Positions 55,166 to 64,000 of a DNA stretch of 64,000 nucleotides are shown piece after piece; within the stretch, counting starts at the first letter, position 1; each line of letters starts with the position of its first letter. The translations under genes and the position numbers were made by a program. Where the stretch lies: positions 233,899-297,898 of the forward strand of contig CAVZKY010000037.1 of NCBI GenBank assembly GCA_963775825.1. Reading direction: 5' to 3'. The DNA is from Bog-532 sp963775825 (GTDB lineage Bacteria > Actinomycetota > Actinomycetes > Streptosporangiales > Streptosporangiaceae). The notes under the pieces were generated by a model that worked only from the letters and a program-made list of their open reading frames with translations, was not told the DNA's origin and searched no databases.

Positions 55166-57337
55166 GTGAACGGCGAGGACAAGATCACGAGTTCTCACCG
55201 GGAGCGGACGGCGCTGATCTACCTGCGGCAGTCCTCGATGGCCCAGGTCCGCGAGCACACCGAGTCGACCAGGAGCCAGTACGGCCTGGCGGAGACGGCA
55301 GCCGGGCTGGGCTGGGCGCGCACGTCGATCGAGGTGATCGACACCGACCTGGGGATCTCCGGCAAATGGGGGGTGGCCAGGGCGGGGTTCACCGAGCTGG
55401 TGAGCAGGGTCTGCAGCGGTGGTGTCGGGGCGATCTTCGGGATCGAGATCACCCGGCTGGCCCGGTCCAACGCCGATGTGGCCCGGCTGGCGGAGTTCGC
55501 CCGGATCACCGGCACGCTGCTGATCGACCCGGACGGCGTCTACGATCCCGCCGACGTGAACGACCGCGTCCTGCTGGGCTTCAAGGGCACCATGGGCGAG
55601 ATGGAACTGCACGTGATGGCGCAGCGGCTGCAGGCCAACAAGCGGGCCGCGGCCGGGCGCGGCGAGCTGCGCACCCCGCTGCCGGTCGGCTATGTCCACG
55701 ACGATGCCGGCGACATCGTGACCGACCCCGATGCCGAGGTCCAGGCCGCGGTCCGTGACGTGTTCGCCGCGTTCGCCGCGTGCGGGTCGGCTTATGGCGT
55801 GGTCGCCGCGTTCGCCGGGCGGCGGTTCCCGCTGCGTGCCTACGGCGGGGCCTGGGCCGGGCAGCTGCGCTGGGGGCGGCTCACCCACGCCCGGGTCCTG
55901 GGAGTCCTGAAAAACCCTGGCTATGCCGGGGCGTACGTGTTCGGCCGGTATGCCTCACGCCGCACCGTCGACCCGTCCGGCACGGTGCACACCACGATCA
56001 CCGAACGGCCCCGCGCCGAATGGCCGGTCCTGATCAAAGACCACCACGAGGGATACATCACCTGGGCGGACTACCTGGCCAGCGAGGCGAAGCTGGCGGC
56101 CAACCACACCGCCGCCGGTGCCCGCCCGCCGCGGGAAGGCATCGCGCTGTGCCAGGGGATCATCGCCTGCGGCAGCTGCGGCAAGCCGATGATGACCAAC
56201 TACCACACCGATCAGCGGCCGGCCTATGAGTGCAGCTCCCGCCGGGACCGGCTGACCACGCCGTCGTGCCGGTCGGTCGCCGCGGCCTGCGTCGATGCCG
56301 CCGTCGCGGCCGCGCTGCTGGACGCGCTCACCCCCCGGCAGGTCGCCCTTGCCCTGTCCGCCGCCGATGAGGTCACCGGCCGGCACCAGCGGGCCAGCCG
56401 GGCCGCCGAACTCGCCGTCGAGCGCGCCCGCTACGACGCCGACCGGGCCGAGCGGGCCTTCTGCGCCGTCGAGCCGGAAAACCGGCTGGTCGCACGGAGC
56501 CTGGAGGCACGGTGGGAGGCGAAACTCACCGCCCTCACCGAGGCTGAGCAGGCACTCCAGGCCGCCCGCGACACGCTGCCACCCCTGCCTGGCCGCGCGG
56601 AGCTGGAGAAACTCGCCGCTGACCTGCCCGCCCTCTGGAACGCCCCAGCTACCAGCCCCAAAGACCGCAAACGGCTGCTGCGCACCCTGATCGCCGACAT
56701 CACCCTGCTCCCCGAGCAGCGGCCCGACCAGGTGCGCATCGGGATCCGCTGGCACACCGGCGCCACCGACGAGCTCACCGCCGCACGGCCCATCCATCCT
56801 GGCACGGCCAAACGCTCCCCGGACGCCGCGGTCGAACTGATCACCCGGCTCGGCCCGTCCACCAGCAACGACGACCTGATCCGGCAGCTGGACGCCGCCG
56901 GGCTGACCACCGGCCACGGCCGGCCATTCGACGTCGCCGCCGTCCAGTGGATCCGCCACGCGCACAAGATTCCCGTGCCAGACCCCTACCGCCCCGGCGA
57001 GATCTCCGTGACCGAGGCCGCCCGGCGGCTGGGCTGCAGCACCACGGTCCTCTACCACTGGATCCACACCCAGCAGCTGACCGCCCGCCGCGGCCTGGGC
57101 AACCGGTTCTGCATCCCATGGAACGACCAGATCCAGGCCAGCTGCCGGACCCGGATCGCGCAGTCCGCCCACCTGGACCGGACCGCCCGCCCCCGCACGC
57201 TCCCCGCCCCGCCCTCTCCCGCCGCCAGCAGGCGAGATCAGCGTCACCGAAGCCGCCTACCGCCTCGGCTGCAGCATCGGCGTCATCTACTACTGGATCG
57301 AGACCGCCCAGCTCGCCGTCCGCCGTGGCCCCGGTAA
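55166..57337 (+). CDS. Large serine recombinase (cassette 2)
   Basis: The nucleophile Ser lies in ALIYLRQSSMAQVREHTEST. GAIFGIEITRLARSNADVAR and LLGFKGTMGEMELHVMAQRL complete the catalytic domain, followed by NPGYAGAYVFGRYASRRTVD and the zinc ribbon CGSCGKPMMTNY. A coiled coil then leads to a C-terminal HTH (VTEAARRLGCSTTVLYHWIH). The GTG at 55166 has GGGAGG five bases upstream. A one-base shift near 57232 hides a second copy of that HTH module (VTEAAYRLGCSIGVIYYWIE); with it the gene would end at 57452. Confidence 0.92.
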   Translation: MNGEDKITSSHRERTALIYLRQSSMAQVREHTESTRSQYGLAETAAGLGWARTSIEVIDTDLGISGKWGVARAGFTELVSRVCSGGVGAIFGIEITRLARSNADVARLAEFARITGTLLIDPDGVYDPADVNDRVLLGFKGTMGEMELHVMAQRLQANKRAAAGRGELRTPLPVGYVHDDAGDIVTDPDAEVQAAVRDVFAAFAACGSAYGVVAAFAGRRFPLRAYGGAWAGQLRWGRLTHARVLGVLKNPGYAGAYVFGRYASRRTVDPSGTVHTTITERPRAEWPVLIKDHHEGYITWADYLASEAKLAANHTAAGARPPREGIALCQGIIACGSCGKPMMTNYHTDQRPAYECSSRRDRLTTPSCRSVAAACVDAAVAAALLDALTPRQVALALSAADEVTGRHQRASRAAELAVERARYDADRAERAFCAVEPENRLVARSLEARWEAKLTALTEAEQALQAARDTLPPLPGRAELEKLAADLPALWNAPATSPKDRKRLLRTLIADITLLPEQRPDQVRIGIRWHTGATDELTAARPIHPGTAKRSPDAAVELITRLGPSTSNDDLIRQLDAAGLTTGHGRPFDVAAVQWIRHAHKIPVPDPYRPGEISVTEAARRLGCSTTVLYHWIHTQQLTARRGLGNRFCIPWNDQIQASCRTRIAQSAHLDRTARPRTLPAPPSPAASRRDQRHRSRLPPRLQHRRHLLLDRDRPARRPPWPR

Positions 57338-57604
57338 CCGGCTGAACATCCCCTGGGACAGCCAGACCGAGGCCAGCTGCCGCAACCGGATCAGCCAATC
57401 CGGGCACCTCAACCCGGCCGCCCGGCGCACCAAGCCACGGAAACGACGCTGAACGGCACAGCACCGCCGCCGGAACTGTCAGTACCAGCTGGCATCCTCA
57501 AAACAACGGGCCCGCGAAATCGGGTCTGACCAGCACACACCCAGGTCCACCGGAAACATCCCAACACACGGTTGCAGGAGGGGCAGTATGAATCGTCCGT
57601 CCCG

Positions 57605-58593
57605 ACCGTGGCTGACCGGATCGCCCAGACGGTAGCCAGGCTGTATCTGGAGCCGGAGGTGGAGCCGATTGTTCCATCCGGACTCCTACGGCTACCGGCC
57701 GCGGAAGGTCCGCGCATGGATGCGGTGCGCGCGTGCCGGCAGCGGTGCTGGGGGCGGGCTGGGTGATCGATATGGACATCCGGGCGTTCTTCGACACGCT
57801 GGCTGATCTCGTGGTCAAAACGGTTAGGCGCATCACCGGACCAGAAATGGATCCTGCTGTATGTGCAGCGGTGGCTGAAAGCCCGATGCAGAGGCCGGAC
57901 GGCACCCTGCGTCACCGGGATCGCGGGACCCGCAAGGGTCAGCGATCTCACCGTTGATCGCCAACCTGTTCATGCATTACGCGTTCGACACCTGGCTGGC
58001 CCGGGAATGCCCGGGGGTCCGGTTCGAGCGGTATGCGATGACGCGGTGGTGCATTGCGCCAGCGAGCAGCAGGCCCGGCACGTGCGGGACGCGATCGCTG
58101 GGCGCCTGGCGCAGGTGGGCCTGGAATTGCATCCGGATAAGACCCGGATCGTTTACTGCAAGGACGATGACCGGCGCGGCGATCATGAGGCCACGTCGTT
58201 CACGTTCCTGGGGTATGAGTTCCGGCCCCGGCTGGCTAAGAACAGGAATGGGCAGCTGTTCACCACGTTCTCGCCTGCGATCAGCCCTGACGCCCTCAAA
58301 GCGAAGAGTCAGGAGGTCCGCGGCTGGCGGATCCATAAGCGCATCGGTCCGGCCTCGCAGAACTCGCCGAGTGGATCAATCCGGTCGTGCGCGGCTGGAT
58401 GAACTACTATGGCCAGTTCGGCAGGTCGCGATTGTATCGCCTCCTGCAACGCATTAACACCTACATAGTGCGGTGGGCACGCAACAAGTATCGGCGGCTG
58501 GGTAGTTTTAAGAAGGCGAAACGGTGGTGGACCGGGCTCGTCGATCGAGAGCCCGGCCTGTTTGCCCACTGGGCCTGGATATCCACGTTCTGA
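57605..58593 (+). pseudogene. Group II intron 2 reverse transcriptase, C-terminal part
   Basis: RT sequence resumes with TVADRIAQTVARLYLEPEVE, then DAVRACRQRC, WVIDMDIRAFFDTL, VVHCASEQQARHVRDAIAGR and LAQVGLELHPDKTRIVYCKD. The maturase end reads VVRGWMNYYGQFGRSRLYRL, LQRINTYIVRWARNKYRRLG, LFAHWAWISTF. At least five frame changes occur; one missing G lies inside the YADD active site (RYA-DDAVVHC near 58040). As written the enzyme is dead even without the cassette. Confidence 0.85.
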
Positions 58594-58608
58594 AAGATCA
58601 GATGAGAA

Positions 58609-58682
58609 GAGCCGTGTAACGGGAGACTGTTAAGCACGGTTCTGTGAGAGCCGGGGGGTGAAACTCCCCCCGGCTACTCGAC
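58609..58682 (+). ncRNA. Domains V and VI of group II intron 2
   Basis: GAGCCGTGTAACGG-GAGA-CTGTTAAGCACGGTTCT is a textbook domain V. It is followed by the domain VI stem GAGCCGGGGGG-TGAAA-CTCCCCCCGGCTAC and the 3' end CTCGAC. These mark the functional 3' end of the intron. Confidence 0.88.
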
Positions 58683-58959
58683 CGCCATAGGGCCTCGGCG
58701 GTGCGCCTGGGGAGGGAGCAGGTGATGTCCATCTGGTAAGGAGTTCCAGGAAGATGACATCGGCTCGCAGGGTGTGGCCGTCGAGCCAGCCCCGGAGGCG
58801 GCCACCCGGATCGCCGTCCTGCTTGGGGATGTAAAGACCGGCCCGCCGATCGGGCGTTTCCCCTGGGTGGTGCGACTTGCCGGACGCACGGTTTCAAAGG
58901 CTCGTTGGCCGAAGAGCCCGGGGCCGATCCGCTGAGGTCGCTGCGTCTTACTGTGCACC
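58683..58959. other. 3' flank of intron 2
   Basis: A plus-strand frame from about 58770 reads ATRIAVLLGDVKTGPPIGRF, then PWVVRLAGRTVSKARWPKSP, and stops near 58936. It looks like a real protein C-terminus, possibly the gene into which intron 2 or the IS66 element inserted, but I do not recognise it. No IS66 3' exon is seen. Confidence 0.4.
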
Positions 58960-59430
58960 ATGCTCTCCGAACACGTGCCCGATCTGTCGACGTTCAGCGA
59001 GTCTGGTCTTTTCACCTTGTACCGGGCCATTCTGAGTGAGCTGAAGAGCCGGGGCGTGATCCGGACGGAGAACGCTCCGGTCGGCGACTACGCCGAGTAC
59101 CTGGTGGCGACCGCGCTTGGCGGCCAGCTGGCGCCCAACTCAGAGAAGTCGTGGGACGTGCTTGGCAATGATGGCGAGAAGCTGCAGGTGAAAGCCCGTG
59201 TCGTGTCCGATCCGGCCGAGCCGGGCCAATTGCAGCTGTCTCCGTTCCGGTCGTTCGGCTTCGACTCCGCGGTCATCGTTCTGCTGTCGCCTACCGACTA
59301 CGCCGTGTCGCGGGCGTCGAAAGTGCCTCGCTACGTGGTCGAAACGTCAGCGGTCTATCGGGACCACGTGAACGGCAAGGTCTTGTTGCTCGCCCGGAAA
59401 TCATGGGCCACCCCGACGCAACGGACCTAA
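58960..59430 (+). CDS. DUF6998-like protein with a PD-(D/E)XK-type core
   Basis: The 156-residue protein reads LYRAILSELKSRGVIRTENA, PVGDYAEYLVATALGGQLAP, NSEKSWDVLGNDGEKLQVKA, then PFRSFGFDSAVIVLLSPTDY and ASKVPRYVVETSAV. The order helix-E(YLVA)-strand, D(10)QVKAR and a following strand resembles a minimal PD-(D/E)XK nuclease fold (Glu, Asp, Gln-x-Lys). DUF6998 has this look. No methylase partner is encoded next to it. It shares strand and island with the GIY-YIG gene 250 bp downstream, which may be functionally linked. No ribosome site is obvious. Confidence 0.65.
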   Translation: MLSEHVPDLSTFSESGLFTLYRAILSELKSRGVIRTENAPVGDYAEYLVATALGGQLAPNSEKSWDVLGNDGEKLQVKARVVSDPAEPGQLQLSPFRSFGFDSAVIVLLSPTDYAVSRASKVPRYVVETSAVYRDHVNGKVLLLARKSWATPTQRT

Positions 59431-59676
59431 CCGCAATTCTGCGCGCGGCACAAACTGGCCGCAAAACGCCTGACAACACTATAGCCAATAGCCGGTAACG
59501 TCAGAGCGAGCGCGTCCTCCATGAAAGCCAGCATGTCTCAGCCCTGGCTCGTCAGGGAGTCCCTGATCTCGCAGCTACGCCGTACTGCATCATTTCCCGC
59601 TGTTGTGGTATTAGGGCGACCGTCTATGCCGTGACGGCATGGATTGGCAGAACGTGGGGACCGGGTGAGGAAAGAT

Positions 59677-60189
59677 GTGCACGTGAGCGGAGAGGAAACC
59701 GGGTTCGTGTGGTCGCTGACCTCAGGGTCTGCGGGTGTTGATCTCCTCTGGAACGAACTAGGGTCAGTCACTTGGCTTGATGGCGTTGCCCGTTTCCCTC
59801 GCGGTCCCGACGAACCGGGTATCTACCTGGTAAAGCCTACCGCCCGCGGCAGGTACCGCATCTACATAGGTGAGGCCGCGAATCTCCGTAAGCGGCTGAG
59901 GAGTTATGGCGGAAAAGGAGCCGAACGTGACATTGAGCGAGGTAAGACAACGACCAATATGAGAGGTCGCGTTAGGCGCGCTCTACGCGAGTATGACGGC
60001 AGTGTTAAGGTGTACCTCCTCCAGCTCCCGATCGACTCAGGATACGCGATGTGCGAATGCTATCCTGCATGTAAAGACTGCCGGATAATGCTGGAGAGGG
60101 TAGCCTTGGCGACTGGTTATCTCCACCATGAACCCCTGATCAATGAACACGGTTTTCCGAAGGTTTCATCAGAAGATCCTCTCCTATAA
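59677..60189 (+). CDS. GIY-YIG-type nuclease domain protein
   Basis: The core reads PDEPGIYLVKPTARGRYRIY, IGEAANLRKRLRSYGGKGAE. This gives GIY, then the YIG triplet and, as expected, an Arg (NLRKRL) on the following helix. The N-terminus has VWSLTSGSAGVDLLWNELGS; a C-terminal segment has three Cys (CECYPACKDC) and an acidic LERVALATGYLHHEP that could give the metal Glu. The GTG at 59677 has GAGGA five bases upstream. The DNA is less GC-rich than its surroundings, suggesting transfer. Confidence 0.75.
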   Translation: MHVSGEETGFVWSLTSGSAGVDLLWNELGSVTWLDGVARFPRGPDEPGIYLVKPTARGRYRIYIGEAANLRKRLRSYGGKGAERDIERGKTTTNMRGRVRRALREYDGSVKVYLLQLPIDSGYAMCECYPACKDCRIMLERVALATGYLHHEPLINEHGFPKVSSEDPLL

Positions 60190-60331
60190 ATCGCACCACT
60201 ACGGCAGTGCCGTACTGCGAACTGGTCGACACACAGGCTCCTGGATACATGCCGCGGCCGACACACCCCTCGCGCTCATCTGCCGCATTGGGGTTTCAAT
60301 TGGTGGAGCGACTCGTCTGTGCCGGTGGGCA

Positions 60332-61036
60332 TCAGGTCCGGGGGCGGAGCCGGAAGGCGAGGAAACCGGTGGGCTCGCGGCACAGGCGTTCATAGTCGCG
60401 GGGATCGATTGCGGCCGCCTCTGGCAGCGGACGTGGTTCCACCAGGCGCTCGATCCAGAACCCGGCGGCGGCGATCTCCTCGCAGGTGACCTGAAGGGGA
60501 GCCAGCCAGTACCGCACGTTCCAGCCCTTGCTCCAGGTCTCGGTGATGACCCGGACGTCGAAGTAGTCCCCGCCGTGACGCAGCCAGTCACCGGTGGGAT
60601 GCTGGCGGGACAGCACCAGCGCGCCGCCGGGCCGCAGGACCCGGCGCAGCTCCTGCAGCGCCTCAACGCGGTCATCGACGTATTCGATGGCCAGCGCGCA
60701 CAGCGCCAGGTCGACAGATGCGTCGGGCAGCCAGGTGATTGGGTCACCAAGGTCGTGTACACGGAAGTCGCCCTGGCCGGCCCGTTCCCGGCAGATTTCG
60801 ATCATTCGGGGGCTGTGATCGAAGCCGACGACGCTGGCGCCGCGGCGCAGGAGTTCCGCCGCGTATAGGCCGGGGCCGCAGGCCGCGTCGAGGACTCGCT
60901 TGCCGGTGACGTCGCCGAGGAGGTCAAGGCATGCGGGCCGGTCGTAGTAGGCGTTGAAGAGGCTGTGCTCGGCATGGTCGAGAAACTCATCAGCAAATGC
61001 CTCATACTGCGGCTGGCGCCCAACCTGGTCCTCCAC
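60332..61036 (-). CDS. Class I SAM-dependent methyltransferase
   Basis: Motif I is KRVLDAACGPGLYAAELLRR, followed by ASVVGFDHSPRMIEICRERA (acidic loop), FRVHDLGDPITWLPDASVDL, and ALAIEYVDDRVEALQELRRV with LRPGGALVLSRQHP. The family is a small-molecule or unknown-target methyltransferase. A GTG at 61036 is chosen because GGAGG lies seven bases upstream; the ATG at 61045 would overlap that site. It lies opposite the GIY-YIG gene with 142 bp between them. The substrate is unknown. Confidence 0.88.
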   Translation of the reverse strand: MEDQVGRQPQYEAFADEFLDHAEHSLFNAYYDRPACLDLLGDVTGKRVLDAACGPGLYAAELLRRGASVVGFDHSPRMIEICRERAGQGDFRVHDLGDPITWLPDASVDLALCALAIEYVDDRVEALQELRRVLRPGGALVLSRQHPTGDWLRHGGDYFDVRVITETWSKGWNVRYWLAPLQVTCEEIAAAGFWIERLVEPRPLPEAAAIDPRDYERLCREPTGFLAFRLRPRT

Positions 61037-61175
61037 ACCACCCATCCTCCCGCCTGTCGTCTGCCACCGCACCCGGCGGAGGTCGGGTGCGAACCGGCCT
61101 GCTGACCGGACATCCCAGGTCCCGTTCCGGCCGGGGCACGCGTCCTGCTGGCCTGCATGAGAAGCTGATCAATGC

Positions 61176-61424
61176 TTACCGTTCGGTCGCCTCCCCGGCG
61201 TCCTCCACCGGGACGATCGCCCACGCGACGAGATACAGCACCACACCGCTGCCGCCGAACACCGCCAACAGGACCATCACCAGCCGCACGATGTTCGCAT
61301 CGATGCCGCTGTACGCGGCGAAGCCGCCGCACACGCCGGCGATCATGCGGTCGGTCCTGGATCGGGTCAGCCGGCGGGAGCCCGGTCGTTCAGGCTGGCC
61401 TGCAGGACGATCGGTCATACCCAT
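61176..61424 (-). CDS. PspC-domain membrane protein
   Basis: The 82-residue protein has RRLTRSRTDRMIAGVCGGFA, AYSGIDANIVRLVMVLLAVF and GGSGVVLYLVAWAIVPVED. This is a PspC domain with its glycine-rich loop and one hydrophobic membrane segment, associated with envelope stress responses. The ATG at 61424 has GAGGAGG seven bases upstream. It is a single gene. Confidence 0.9.
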   Translation of the reverse strand: MGMTDRPAGQPERPGSRRLTRSRTDRMIAGVCGGFAAYSGIDANIVRLVMVLLAVFGGSGVVLYLVAWAIVPVEDAGEATER

Positions 61425-62252
61425 GACGTCAGCCTCCTCGCGGTCGTTTACTGACATCATTGGGCCGATCGCGCGCATGCGATAGAGGCACTCCCTCTCG
61501 CGGTACCGGCCGGTCCTGGTACCCGATGTTCCGGGCACTAGGCGCCCACGCTGGGGTACTTCGGCCGAAGCTGGCCGCTGCCGGACGTGGTGGAGGCGAA
61601 CTGATCGCCCCAGCCGCATCAAGGCGCCCGGCGATCCTCGTCCAGCGGGACGCAACGAGCCGGCAATCTGAGCGACCCATGCCGGGCAACAGAGTGCATC
61701 GACTGGACCGTACGCAAGCTCGTTGCTGTCCGAACGTCCTGTCGTAGCCGCATCGGGCGCGCGCCGGATGTTGACGGCCATAACGATTCCAGTGACCGTC
61801 AGCAGCCGGGTCAGGCCGAATCTAGCCAGCGGCGGCCGGGCCGTTCGTTCGCAGCATCGACGGGCACCTCTCCCGATGGCGACGTCCAGGCCAGTCACGC
61901 TGCACCGAGCCGATGGCCAGCCGGCATCGGGCTACGTCGACAAATGGCATCACGCTGAGTAAGGAAGAAAGTCGGAGAGAACGCACGCGGAGCCGCCGAT
62001 ATGCACGCTAATCCACGTGGACTGCCTGGTCACGGCGGACGCGCCGAACGGGCTGATCTGTATTGGTCAGCAGCTGGGCGCCGTAATCCCGGGCGTGATG
62101 GCCCGGCGGGAGCTGCCGTGATGACGGTGAGGTCAGTGTCCCGATGCCGTGCCGGGCTGGCCTGGTGGCGAACGGCGACAGCGCACAGCCGGCACCGGTC
62201 GCCTTCGCACTTGGCTACAAGCCGCGGTCTTCGCGCTGTTATGCGTGGCGGC
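61425..62252. other. Gene-free region
   Basis: About 830 bp with only short shadow-type frames in all phases and no family similarity I can see. Base composition stays GC-rich. It may contain decayed genes. Confidence 0.4.
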
Positions 62253-64000
62253 TCAGGGCGCCGGGCTGCCGCGCTGGTCCCGGACGATGGCGACCGCCTC
62301 CCGCTGGGTGAGCCCGGAGCCGGCGGAGAACGCCTGATCGAACCGGCTGCCGCCTAGCCTGTGGCGGACCCGGGCCACCAGCTCGCCCTCCACCCGCCGC
62401 AGGTGCGGCCACGCCAGCAGGCCGACCCGCCGGCGCAGGCCCTCAGCCGCGCCTTCCAGCAGCGCCGCCCGGTCCGGGTCGCCGTCCGCGAAGGCCAGCT
62501 GGGCGTACCCGGCCAGGCAGAGGGTCACGAACGGGGTGCTGCGGGCCGCCATGCTCAGGTCCAGCGCCTCATCCAGCAGCGGCCGGGCCTCATCGAGCCT
62601 GCCCCGCAGGACAGCCAGGATGCCCAGCTGCACCCGGGGGCCCGCGGCGAGCCAGTCACCGCCGATTCGCTCAGCCAGGTCACGCGCCTCACGCAGGTGT
62701 GGCAGCGCATCGTCGTAGCGGCTCAGCGCCATCTCCAGGGAGCCGGTGGTGAACGCGGCCAGCCCCATGAAGACGGGCTCATCCTGGCCTCGGAGCTCCT
62801 CCAGCGAGATCGCCGCCTCCCGCAGAGCCCCATCAAAGTCACCGGCGATCGGCAAGGTCCACGCCATCGCCAGCTGGGCCACCGCGTGCAGGAAGGGGTC
62901 GGAGATCCCGGCCAGCAGCGGCGCCAGGCGCTGGCGGGCCGCCAGCGCCGCCGCGTCGTCCGCGACGTCGACGGCGAGCACCGCCGCCGCCCAGGCCAGC
63001 TCGGCCCGGGCTTGCGGGTCCAGCGTGCCGGCCGGGGGAAGCAGCTGCTTCACCCAGGACCAGGCCTCGCGCTCAAGGTCCTCCTGCGTCCAGAACAGCC
63101 ACAGGACCCGGAACAGGTGGGGCAGCGGCCCAGGGGCATGGGCCAGGTACCAGCGCACCGCGGCGGCCAGGTTGCCCGTCTCGGCCTGCAGCCGCTCCAG
63201 CCACTCGCTCTCGCCGGGGCTGCGCAGCGGCCGGTCCGCCTGCTCGGCTAGCGCCCGGTAGTACCCGGCGTGCCGCCGCCCGACCTCGGCGGCGTCGGGC
63301 CGGGCCGCGAGCCGCTCGGCCACGAACTCGCGGACGGTCTCCAGCATCCGCGTCCGGGACCCGAGCCCGGTACTGTCGAGGTAGACCAGGCTGTGCCGGG
63401 CCAGCGCCTCCGACAGCTCCAGCGCCCGGTCCTCATCCAGGCCCGCCACCTGGGCCACGGCCTGGATGGTCCAGCCGTCGATGAACACCGCCGCGATCTC
63501 CAGCAGCGACCGCTCGGGATCATCCAGCAGGCCTACGCTCCATTGCACCGTGGCACGAAGGGTGCGCTGCCGCTCAGGAAGGTCCACGGCGCCGGTCCCG
63601 AGCGCATCCAGCGAGGACACGGGCCGGTCCAGCAGCGCGGGCGGGTCCAGCAGCCGGGTGCGGGCGGCGGCCAGCTCGATGGCCAGCGGCAGGCCCTCCA
63701 GGCGCCGGCAGATCTCAGCCACCGCCCCCGCGTTGCCCTCGGTCAGGGCAAAGCCGGGCCGCACCGCGCCAGGGCCCGGTCCACGAACAGCGCAACCGCC
63801 GGCGAGGCCGCCACCTCCGCGACCGAGGCAGCACCCGAACCGGCAGGGGCAGCGGCAGCGGCGGCACCGGGTACTCCCGCTCGGCCCGCAATCCTAGCGC
63901 CGTGCGGCTGGTGGCCAAGATCGCCAGCCCGGGGCAGCACCGGCCAGCAGCTCGCCCAGGCCGGGGGCGACCTGGACCACCTGCTCCAGGTTGTCCAGGA
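62253..64000 (-). CDS. NB-ARC/AfsR-like ATPase with TPR-type C-terminus, truncated at window edge
   Basis: The visible part has the ATPase end LDNLEQVVQVAPGLGELLAG (Walker B-type DNLEQ), ILATSRTALGLRAEREYPVP, ICRRLEGLPLAIELAAARTR and LRATVQWSVGLLDDPERSLL, then a winged-helix segment. A long alpha-helical TPR-like region (about residues 180-480) ends DQAFSAGSGLTQREAVAIVR. Frame changes near 63905, 63840 and 63765 separate the ATPase pieces. The N-terminus with Walker A and any sensor or regulator domain lies beyond 64000. Such proteins are often signalling ATPases or LuxR/SARP-linked regulators. Confidence 0.8.

Larger units (their letters stand above)
54419..57604 (+). mobile_element. Serine-recombinase cassette 2 inserted in intron 2 RT
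   Basis: Left flank ATTCCCAC (54411-54418) and right flank ACCGTGGCTGAC (from 57605) join to ATT CCC ACC GTG GCT GAC if one AC is removed, restoring GIPTVADRIAQTVARLYLEP of the RT. The 3186-bp cassette has plus-strand genes for a DUF5372-like protein, a DUF6788-like protein and a large serine recombinase. The 2-bp AC core differs from the TT of cassette 1. Confidence 0.88.
53445..58682 (+). mobile_element. Group II intron 2, interrupted by a recombinase cassette
   Basis: About 560 bp of structured sequence, a split reverse transcriptase and clear domains V and VI (58609-58676) define a second intron. The 3' end CTACTCGAC puts the boundary near 58682. The 5' end is uncertain; GTGCG at 53445 is a candidate. 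Its RT is a different lineage from intron 1. Confidence 0.75.

Noticed and set aside
58674..59030. Minus-strand frame overlapping the intron 2 3' end
   Set aside because: It runs antisense through domain VI and across the DUF6998 start, with low-complexity composition; not supported.
60143..60868. Plus-strand frame opposite the methyltransferase
   Set aside because: It is antisense to conserved methyltransferase motifs and has no recognisable domain.

Overview
The window is high-GC DNA from an actinomycete. It carries BldD, the mycobacterial-type integration host factor (mihF), an SAV_6107-type HEPN protein, a DUF397 protein, a 13E12/DUF222-type HNH protein, GTG/TTG starts and a complete actinobacterial pyr operon. 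The gene order metK-coaBC-rpoZ-gmk-mihF-pyrF-pyrD-pyrK-carB-carA-pyrC-pyrB-pyrR-bldD resembles Streptosporangiales/Frankiales-like filamentous actinomycetes; the exact lineage is an inference.

Layout. 1-2.7 kb: the end of an IS3-family element that cuts a host gene, then a frameshifted DUF222/HNH gene. 3-5.5 kb: VOC and DUF397 genes and a repeat-rich intergenic region. 5.5-21.4 kb: a long minus-strand housekeeping block making S-adenosylmethionine (metK), coenzyme A (coaBC), omega subunit (rpoZ), GMP kinase (gmk), IHF (mihF) and UMP (pyrF to pyrR). pyrR-pyrB-pyrC-carA overlap by 4 bp and are preceded by a PyrR-binding-type hairpin next to the pyrR Shine-Dalgarno. 21.8-23.3 kb: bldD and a HEPN gene with a LexA-type box. 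23.7-36 kb: a secreted GH2 enzyme, decayed MFS and TauD genes, an LLM oxidoreductase, GNAT, metF, thiE, ohr, a HAD hydrolase, cobQ and cobD. 38.1-43.9 kb: an AICE-like integrative element at tRNA-Arg(UCU), with integrase, Xis, a broken replication initiator, an ATPase-fold protein, and a GntR regulator with four operator-like sites beside an EamA exporter. 44.2-45.4 kb: a patatin phospholipase.

46.6-58.7 kb is a nested stack of mobile elements. A group II intron sits inside an IS66 transposase gene, and a large-serine-recombinase cassette sits inside that intron's reverse transcriptase gene. A second group II intron follows, and its reverse transcriptase is split by a second recombinase cassette. 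Both cassette junctions can be read to 2 bp (TT and AC). 59-64 kb: a DUF6998/PD-(D/E)XK-like gene, a GIY-YIG gene, a methyltransferase, a PspC protein and a truncated NB-ARC/AfsR-like ATPase.

Two features recur. First, metK, thiE, cobQ and the VOC gene each have tandem repeats downstream that copy the gene's own 3' end including the stop codon. Second, single-base frameshifts are very common, even in essential coaBC, so assembly error must be excluded before any gene is called dead.
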